Shown piece by piece: positions 46,855 through 53,101 of a DNA stretch of 64,000 nt. Position numbers and translations under genes: made by a program. The notes under the pieces were generated by a model that did not search any database, was not told where the DNA came from, and worked only from the letters and a program-made list of their open reading frames with translations. The first letter of the stretch is position 1. Every line of letters starts with the position of its first letter. The DNA is from Pseudanabaena mucicola str. Chao 1806. GTDB lineage: Bacteria > Cyanobacteriota > Cyanobacteriia > Pseudanabaenales > Pseudanabaenaceae. The stretch is from positions 4,078,001 to 4,142,000 of the forward strand of contig NZ_CP097329.1 in the NCBI RefSeq assembly GCF_030323025.1, in the 5' to 3' direction.

Positions 46855-48321
46855 CTATAACAAAGGCTTAGTCATTGGCAAGATAATTATTAAGGCGATC
46901 GCCATTAGCCCAATACCGATGAAATCACGAGTTTTGTCAATTTCTATACTTTCATTAACCACTAATGGTTGTGGCATAGGCAATAGAAATAATAACAAGC
47001 TGTAAATTCTCAACCAAGGCTGAGCAAGCAGGGCGATCGCTAGCAGGATAATTCGGACTATACGAGCTATCTGTATAGTCTGACGATAACCAAACATCGC
47101 GATCGCTAAATTACTACCATCAAGAAATTGAAAGGGGAGTAATTGTAAGGCTGTCATAGCTATACCTGTCCAACCTGACAAAGTCAAAGGTGATAGGGGG
47201 GAGATCGCTTCGGATGAGGAAGTAGCAACCGATCTACCGACAGCCAAAACAGGATGTAATAAAGTTACAAAAATTGAATTTTTAACGTCGAATTCATGAA
47301 GATTTGGCATCAGTAAAGAGGTTGGCAGTGTAGCAATGGCACTCTCTATAGGGACTAACAGCCAATTGCCCAAAACGAATAGAATCACAGACATAGCTAA
47401 ACCAGCGACATTTGGGATTACAGCTATATCAAATAGAATGCGGCGTTGATTGTATGAATGCAGAGATATTTGAGGATTGAGATGTCCTAGCATCCCAAAT
47501 CCACCTAAGCATGGTAATAGAATCGGGGGATCAATTCTCAGCTTATATTTGGAGGCGATCACATATTGGGCGATCGTCCTTGTGATCAATATGCTAGCGA
47601 TACCGATTAAGTATGGGAGTCCTGCTTGGAAATTGTTAAAGTTTAAATCTTTAAGAGGATGGATGTTTGCTCCAACTAATAGGACTGTACAGGATGTCAA
47701 GAGAATGCTCATTATGCTCACGTTCCAATTGAAGCGATGCAATTGCTTACCAAGTCTTGATTGATCAAATTGAGCAATGTTTTGAGGCGGAATTAGATAA
47801 AAGCAATAGTTAGCAGATTGCTGCTCGTTTAGTACTGTCCCAAAACCTCTACCGAGATTTTCAATAGGACTTTCCTGTAAATAGCAAAGAAATCGATCAC
47901 CAAATATTTTGTGGATATTTTGGCTAATGATCTCATAGGCATATTTGTAATTTTGCGATCGCAGACTGCCGCGACAGTAAATCTCGTTAGGGCGATATTC
48001 TAAATCTTTGAGGTGATAGATCGTTGGCAAGAAACATTCTTTGAGTTGTTTTTCTTCACTTGGGGTGAGGCTTGATATTTCAGAAGCATTAATGGGTTGC
48101 CAGTAGTGATAAACCCATACTCCCAGCAAGTATCCAGTTATTGCCAAAGTCACAGACAAGGATGTTTGTGTAAATGTGATCCATACAATTGCTAGACATG
48201 GCAAAGCAATTGCCCATATCCACAAAGATATTATTTGTCTAAAAGATTGCCCTCGCAATTGCTGATAATAGCTCGCAACACAACCTACTACAACAAAAAC
48301 AAAGACTTCCTCAAATCCCAT
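46855..48321 (-). CDS. site-2 protease homologue lacking the HExxH motif
   Basis: A 488-residue membrane protein with the layout of cyanobacterial/plastid S2P (EGY-type) proteins: N-terminal membrane segments, a soluble domain (FLPTIYHLKDLEYRPNEIY), then the protease-like membrane core. The second motif is present as LQLLPFQFLDGS (Asp401). However, where HExxH is expected before ASKYKLRIDPPILLP the sequence reads R248-T-I-A-Q252, so both His and the Glu are gone. It is probably a proteolytically inactive pseudo-protease, like plant EGY3. The alignment of the first motif is by eye. Confidence 0.7.
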   Translation of the reverse strand: MGFEEVFVFVVVGCVASYYQQLRGQSFRQIISLWIWAIALPCLAIVWITFTQTSLSVTLAITGYLLGVWVYHYWQPINASEISSLTPSEEKQLKECFLPTIYHLKDLEYRPNEIYCRGSLRSQNYKYAYEIISQNIHKIFGDRFLCYLQESPIENLGRGFGTVLNEQQSANYCFYLIPPQNIAQFDQSRLGKQLHRFNWNVSIMSILLTSCTVLLVGANIHPLKDLNFNNFQAGLPYLIGIASILITRTIAQYVIASKYKLRIDPPILLPCLGGFGMLGHLNPQISLHSYNQRRILFDIAVIPNVAGLAMSVILFVLGNWLLVPIESAIATLPTSLLMPNLHEFDVKNSIFVTLLHPVLAVGRSVATSSSEAISPLSPLTLSGWTGIAMTALQLLPFQFLDGSNLAIAMFGYRQTIQIARIVRIILLAIALLAQPWLRIYSLLLFLLPMPQPLVVNESIEIDKTRDFIGIGLMAIALIIILPMTKPLL

Positions 48322-48496
48322 ATAAAGCTACTCATGACTATCTAATATCTAGAAACCCGGAAAAATTTTTGAAAGCCGCGTTTCGCAGTGCTGACAAAAA
48401 TTACTTTAAAGGTTTTATGTGGCTATAGCTTATAGAATTATGGATGCACTCGAACCCAGACTCTAAAATTTCTGGTTTCCCTAGCCTAAAGTTAGT

Positions 48497-51400
48497 ATGA
48501 GCAAAGAATTTGAATCCATCAGTGATCGCTTACCGCCCCAGAATATTGAAGCTGAGGAGGCGGTCTTAGGTGGAATCTTGATCGATCCAGAAGCAGTTTC
48601 GCGAGTGTTAGATACTTTACGACCTGAGATGTTTTATGTGGCTGCCCATCAGGAAATTTTTCGGGCATGCTTGATGCTGCACAATCAGTCGAATCCAACT
48701 GACATGATGAGTTTGACCACATGGCTCAGTGATCGCGATCTACTAGAAAAAATTGGTGGACAATCAAAAATCGCTCAACTTTGCGATCGTACTGTTAGCG
48801 CGGTCAATATTGACTTTTATGCTCAACTGGTTGCAGATAAGTATGCCCGTCGGAAATTGGCAGAGGCGGCAAGAGGTGTGGTTGAGATTAGTTACAACAA
48901 TGAACTGGAACTAGCGCAACTCCTTGATCAATCTGAGCAGAAAATTTTTGCTGTCACCCAATCCCGCGCTCAGCAAGGGCTAGTTCCTGCTGCGGACATT
49001 CTCACCAAGACTTTTTATGAACTAGAAAATCGTTTTAATTCCCTTGGTACAGGCAATTCGGCTGCTACAGGTTTAATTACTGGATTTTACGATTTTGATG
49101 CGATGACCAATGGTCTACAGCGATCAGATCTGATTATCCTCGCAGGTCGTCCCTCAATGGGTAAATGCTTGGCTTTTGATAGTGAACTGGTATTAGCCGA
49201 TGGCAGCATCAGAAGTATTGAAACCATTTATCAGCAATATCAACAAAATCAAACTAAACCCAATCTTTTAACCTTGAGAGAGAGTTGGCGATTTGATTGG
49301 ACGGAACCATCAGCATTTATCGATGATGGCATCAAGCCTGTATTTAGCGTTACTACGGCGTTAGGACGACAAATTGAAACTACTTTAACCCATCCATTTC
49401 TCACGATTACAGGTTGGCAGCAACTAGGGAAATTATGTGTGGGTGATAAAATTGCGCTCCCACGGAAGATTGCAGTTTTTGGAAAAGAAGTATGTCCTGC
49501 CTGTGAAATAAAACTTTTAGCCTATCTATTAGGCGATGGTAGTTTAACTGAAACTAGTCCCCGATTTACGAATACAAACCCCAAAATTCAAGATGATTTT
49601 ATTAGAGCCGTAGAACAATTTTCTCCTAGTTTAAAGGTAACGATTGACAATTACGGCGATCGCATATCAGCACTTCATATTACAGCAATAAAAAGAGGTG
49701 CATGTGATCCCCTAATTACTTGGTTAAGGGACTTAGGAATTTGGGATAAAAATGTCCATCAAAAAACAATTCCAGATTTTGTTTTTCGATTAGAAAAATC
49801 TTTAGTTGCTTTATTCTTAAATCGATTATTAGCTACTGAAGGCTGGATATCTGTTTTAAGTATTGGGCAAGTCCAATTAGGCTATGCCACTGTCAGCAAA
49901 AAGCTAGCTCGTCAAGTCCAGCATTTACTATTAAGATTCGGCATTATTGCAAAACTTAAATACAAGTCTGTTAAATACAACCAAGAAATTCATCACCTCT
50001 GGCAATTAGATATTACTGATGCTTTATCATTGCAAATCCTCATCAACGAAATTGGTGTTTTTGGTAAAGAAGATACTCTTCAAAAAGTAAAACCAGTCTT
50101 AAATACTATGCGATATCAAGCTAATACGGATTTAATACCTATTGAATTTGGGCACGATTTAACAACTGATAAAGATAATCAATCTTGGAAAAATCTAACA
50201 CAAGCTGCAGGTATGAATAGCTCGAATATCCATGCGGGTAGCCGCACTCCTACTAGAGAAAGATTACTCAAACTAGCTACAGCCATTGATTGCCAATCAT
50301 TACAAAATCTTGCCACAAACGATATTTATTGGGACAAAATTACAGCGATTGAATTTGTTGGCAAAAAGCAAGTTTATGACTTGACAATTCCTGAAACTCA
50401 TAATTTTGTTGCCAATGATATTTGTGTCCATAACACAGCTTTTGGTTTGGAACTAGCTCGTAAAATGGCAGAAATCCATCGATTACCTGTGGCGATCTTT
50501 AGTTTAGAAATGTCTAAGGAGCAATTGGTTTACCGACTTCTAGCCAGTCAGTCCAAAGTTCGCTCTAGTGATATGGGTATCGATAGTAATCGTCTCCGCA
50601 CTGGGCAGATTAGCGAAAATGAATGGGGAACCGTAGCAATGGCAATTAGCGGACTTTCCGAACTTCCTCTATTTATAGACGATACTCCTAATCCTCCAAT
50701 TACAGAATTGCGCTCTAAAGCTCGGCGTTTGCAATCTGAGAAGGGAGGTGTACTTGGGCTAATTCTGATTGATTATTTGCAGTTAATGGAAGGATCGGGT
50801 TCTGATAATCGCGTGCAGGAGATTTCCAAAATTACGCGATCGCTAAAAGCACTAGCCCGTGAATTAAATGTCCCTATAATTGCGCTATCCCAGTTAAGCC
50901 GAGGTGTAGAAGCGAGAACTAATAAACGTCCAATGCTTTCAGACTTGAGAGAATCTGGATGTCTAAGTGGTGATTCTTTAATCACAATGGCGGATACAGG
51001 ATCGGAAATCCCCATTCGTGATCTAGTTGGCAAATCTAATTTTGCAATCTGGGCAGTCAATGCCCAAACCTTCAAAATGGAACGAGCAATCGTGAGTAAT
51101 GCTTTTTGTAATGGGTCTAAACCTGTATATCAATTAAAAACGCAGCTAGGGCGATCGCTCAAAGCAACAGCCAATCATAAATTCTTGACCATTCAGGGCT
51201 GGGAAAGGCTTGATGAGATCCAAATAGGTGATCGCATTGCGATACCGCTTCAAATTCATTGCCAAGAATTACAAACAGTTTGTGATGATATTGCAAATTT
51301 TGTAACCAAAGATATCTATTGGGATAAAGTAGAAGCCATCAATTTACTAGCAGAGGAAATGGTATATGACTTAACTGTGCCAAGCTTATCTAACTTTGTG

Positions 51401-51613
51401 GCAAATGGATTTTATGTCCATAACAGCATTGAACAAGACGCAGACTTGGTAATTAACTTATATCGTGATGAGTATTACAATCCCGATACACCTGATCGCG
51501 GAGTTGCCGAGATCATTATTTCAAAACATCGTAATGGTCCAGTTGGTACTGTTAAATTGCTCTTTGAACCACGCTTAACTAAATTTGAGAATATGGCTTC
51601 TAGTCGAAGCTAA
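48497..51613 (+). CDS. dnaB: replicative DNA helicase DnaB with two inteins
   Basis: A 1038-residue precursor. Removal of two inteins (residues 224-646 and 822-976) leaves a 460-residue DnaB, the family's normal size: N-terminal DnaG-interacting domain (PPQNIEAEEAVLGGIL), Walker A GRPSMGK-T split by intein 1, Walker B LGLILIDYLQLME, and RESG-SIEQDADL split by intein 2. The hexameric helicase unwinds DNA at the fork. Both splice sites have intact Cys1 and C-terminal His-Asn, with Thr and Ser as +1 residues, so both inteins should splice. Because intein 1 interrupts the P-loop, the helicase is inactive until splicing. Confidence 0.95.
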   Translation: MSKEFESISDRLPPQNIEAEEAVLGGILIDPEAVSRVLDTLRPEMFYVAAHQEIFRACLMLHNQSNPTDMMSLTTWLSDRDLLEKIGGQSKIAQLCDRTVSAVNIDFYAQLVADKYARRKLAEAARGVVEISYNNELELAQLLDQSEQKIFAVTQSRAQQGLVPAADILTKTFYELENRFNSLGTGNSAATGLITGFYDFDAMTNGLQRSDLIILAGRPSMGKCLAFDSELVLADGSIRSIETIYQQYQQNQTKPNLLTLRESWRFDWTEPSAFIDDGIKPVFSVTTALGRQIETTLTHPFLTITGWQQLGKLCVGDKIALPRKIAVFGKEVCPACEIKLLAYLLGDGSLTETSPRFTNTNPKIQDDFIRAVEQFSPSLKVTIDNYGDRISALHITAIKRGACDPLITWLRDLGIWDKNVHQKTIPDFVFRLEKSLVALFLNRLLATEGWISVLSIGQVQLGYATVSKKLARQVQHLLLRFGIIAKLKYKSVKYNQEIHHLWQLDITDALSLQILINEIGVFGKEDTLQKVKPVLNTMRYQANTDLIPIEFGHDLTTDKDNQSWKNLTQAAGMNSSNIHAGSRTPTRERLLKLATAIDCQSLQNLATNDIYWDKITAIEFVGKKQVYDLTIPETHNFVANDICVHNTAFGLELARKMAEIHRLPVAIFSLEMSKEQLVYRLLASQSKVRSSDMGIDSNRLRTGQISENEWGTVAMAISGLSELPLFIDDTPNPPITELRSKARRLQSEKGGVLGLILIDYLQLMEGSGSDNRVQEISKITRSLKALARELNVPIIALSQLSRGVEARTNKRPMLSDLRESGCLSGDSLITMADTGSEIPIRDLVGKSNFAIWAVNAQTFKMERAIVSNAFCNGSKPVYQLKTQLGRSLKATANHKFLTIQGWERLDEIQIGDRIAIPLQIHCQELQTVCDDIANFVTKDIYWDKVEAINLLAEEMVYDLTVPSLSNFVANGFYVHNSIEQDADLVINLYRDEYYNPDTPDRGVAEIIISKHRNGPVGTVKLLFEPRLTKFENMASSRS
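49166..50434 (+). mobile_element. DnaB intein 1 (P-loop site) with LAGLIDADG endonuclease
   Basis: A 423-residue in-frame intein from Cys224 (CLAFDSELVLADGSI) to His-Asn646 (FVANDICVHN). The N-terminal splicing block includes TTLTHPFLTI. The middle holds a LAGLIDADG-type homing endonuclease: LLAYLLGDGSL and, about 100 residues later, FLNRLLATEGWIS. Insertion is between GRPSMGK and TAFGLEL. The acidic residues of both endonuclease motifs (GD and TE) are retained, so it may still home. Confidence 0.92.
50960..51424 (+). mobile_element. DnaB intein 2 (RESG site), mini-intein
   Basis: A 155-residue intein from Cys822 (CLSGDSLITMADTG) to His-Asn976 (FVANGFYVHN), inserted between RESG and SIEQDADL, the same site as the well-known Synechocystis DnaB intein. 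It contains the splicing blocks (ATANHKFLTIQGW, MVYDLTVPSLSNFVANG) but no endonuclease domain. It is therefore a natural mini-intein, unable to home by itself. Confidence 0.92.
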
Positions 51614-51692
51614 AGATTAGAACGAACAATCTTCTTTAAAAACTGAAGTATAATTACTGGCTATTTGTATCACTTTGCACTTACTTAAAATT

Positions 51693-51743
51693 CAGAAATA
51701 TTTTTGCAAGTGTTGATTAGCAACACTTGCAAAAATATTTCTG
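51693..51743. repeat. 23-bp perfect hairpin, outer arms shared with 52669-52719
   Basis: Arms 51693-51715 and 51721-51743 pair exactly over the loop ATTAG. The outer 14 bases CAGAAATATTTTTG are identical to those of the hairpin at 52669-52719, but the inner stem (CAAGTGTTG) differs. It lies just before the ABM-domain gene and an upstream TTG could read through it. Confidence 0.8.
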
Positions 51744-51767
51744 TACTACTCAAAGCCTCAATAGGCT
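51730..51767 (+). repeat. 38-bp inverted repeat, left copy
   Basis: This 38-base segment (CAAAAATATTTCTG followed by TACTACTCAAAGCCTCAATA and GGCT) occurs in exact inverted form at 52645-52682. It includes the right outer arm of the hairpin plus 24 bases of flank. The two copies bracket the ABM gene and the transposase remnant. Confidence 0.85.
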
Positions 51768-51781
51768 TTATTGGTGAATCT

Positions 51782-52369
51782 ATGCAGACATTTGGACAAC
51801 AATCAGACCCGATTACATTAGTTATCTCCGAAGTTGTGGAACCAAATCGCATAGACGAATATGAAGCTTGGACAAAAGGTCTCAATCATGCCGCGCGACA
51901 ATTTGCAGGCTTTATCGGAGTTGACGTTATCCGACCACGCGATCATCAATATCCCGAATATGTATTAATCGTTAAATTTGATAACTATGAGCATTGCAAA
52001 AATTGGCTAACCTCATCGGTTTATCACAATTGGATGCTCAAATCTAAAGAATTCATCGCTAAGCGATCACAACAACATCTTCCAAATGGACTAGAGTTAT
52101 GGTTTACCTTGCCTAAAAGTTCATCTCTAACCATTCCGCCCCAACCTGCATATTACAAACAAGTGATCGTTGGTGTGATTACTGTATATCCTCTAATTCT
52201 GTTAGCAAAATTAGTTCTCAATCCATTTCTAAATGGGCTTCCTGATCTATTAAGCTTATTTATATCAGTTATCTTTGTTTCTGCCTTGCTAAATTATCCC
52301 GTTATGCCATACCTCACCCGAATACTTAGTTTCTGGCTTTATCCGTCTGCATCTAAACAACATAAGTAA
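51782..52369 (+). CDS. ABM-domain protein with C-terminal membrane segments
   Basis: A 195-residue protein from the ATG at 51782. Residues about 10-105 form an antibiotic-biosynthesis-monooxygenase-like domain (ITLVISEVVEPNRIDEYEAW, FAGFIGVDVIRP, YVLIVKFDNYEHCKNWLTS). Residues about 130-190 contain two hydrophobic segments (VGVITVYPLILLAKLVL, LLSLFISVIFVSALLNYPVM) ending in a cytoplasmic tail. Proteins with this ABM plus two-TM layout occur in many bacteria; no substrate is known. Upstream in-frame codons fall inside the 51693 hairpin and the 38-bp repeat, so the later ATG is chosen. Confidence 0.72.
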   Translation: MQTFGQQSDPITLVISEVVEPNRIDEYEAWTKGLNHAARQFAGFIGVDVIRPRDHQYPEYVLIVKFDNYEHCKNWLTSSVYHNWMLKSKEFIAKRSQQHLPNGLELWFTLPKSSSLTIPPQPAYYKQVIVGVITVYPLILLAKLVLNPFLNGLPDLLSLFISVIFVSALLNYPVMPYLTRILSFWLYPSASKQHK

Positions 52370-52393
52370 CTAATAGCTATTGGTACTGATCAG

Positions 52394-52627
52394 TTAACCC
52401 GTGAGAGAAGTAAAACCGCGTAATGACAGCAACTCTAACATCGAAATCGGTCGATGATACAGCCCAATCGCCATAGCAGGAGTCTTGTTCTTGCCTAAGC
52501 TCACATGAGGTCTTATCCAGTTCTGATTTCCATCCCCTCTGTCCTCATTTTCAGGGCATAGGACACGATACTTGCTGGGGCTCTTAGCCTTGACATGGCT
52601 GTGCCTGTGCGTTCGTTGAATCTTTTG
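52394..52627 (-). pseudogene. IS transposase C-terminal remnant
   Basis: On the - strand an open stretch with no usable start ends NQNWIRPHVSLGKNKTPAMA then IGLYHRPISMLELL. The RPHxSLG..KTPAMAxGL block is the standard C-terminus of a DDE transposase. The catalytic part is missing, with stop codons at once upstream. No other gene is present in the 52370-53101 gap. Confidence 0.7.
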
Positions 52628-52644
52628 TCACATCCTTTACATAC

Positions 52645-52682
52645 AGCCTATTGAGGCTTTGAGTAGTACAGAAATATTTTTG
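52645..52682 (-). repeat. 38-bp inverted repeat, right copy
   Basis: Exact inverted counterpart of 51730-51767; identity stops at both outer edges. It forms the left flank and outer arm of the hairpin at 52669-52719. Confidence 0.85.
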
Positions 52683-52719
52683 AAAGTGGCGCTTTGCGCC
52701 ACTTTCAAAAATATTTCTG
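52669..52719. repeat. 24-bp perfect hairpin, outer arms shared with 51693-51743
   Basis: Arms 52669-52692 and 52696-52719 pair exactly with loop TTT and inner stem AAAGTGGCGC. Outer arms CAGAAATATTTTTG match the 51693 hairpin. Confidence 0.8.
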
Positions 52720-52881
52720 GGTTTTGAGTAAGCGCAAAGCGCTGTAAGTAATTATGGATTTCTTTGCCGTCTTGGTGGTCATCAAAGAAATCAAGTGCTT
52801 GCCTATAGCTAATAGATTTTAGTTCTGAGGCGATCGCATTTGTTAAAATAAAAATTAGATCCTATGCCCCAAAAATTAGAG

Positions 52882-52994
52882 GTAGTGTTTCAAAGTTGTT
52901 GGAGCAAAAAATTGGATAAAAACTGAAAAACAAGTTAGCTAATGCTCCTAATTTCCAAGTTTTATTTGTTCCCCAACAAGTTTGAAACATTACC
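52882..52994. mobile_element. candidate 113-bp MITE
   Basis: GGTAGTGTTTCAAAGTTGTTGG-like left end (52883-52904) and an inverted right end (52973-52994) match at most positions with two to three substitutions. The interior is AT-rich and non-coding. No clear target-site duplication is visible. It lies in the scar region upstream of the GH94 gene. Confidence 0.55.
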
Positions 52995-53101
52995 GTTTGG
53001 AACTAAAAATTGATCCTGAAATAACTGAAACTAAAATTTAAGTTGCTAGCGTCTATGGTTCAATGAATACTCATCATCAACTATAAGGAAGATTTCTAAC
53101 T

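Noticed and set aside
51704-51781. Longer N-terminus of the ABM protein starting within the hairpin
   Set aside because: The extra 26 codons are hairpin and 38-bp repeat sequence; the ABM domain begins naturally after the ATG at 51782.
19440-52720. Possibility that the repeated palindromes form a CRISPR array
   Set aside because: Units are scattered kilobases apart with different sequences; there is no regular repeat-spacer pattern and no cas gene.
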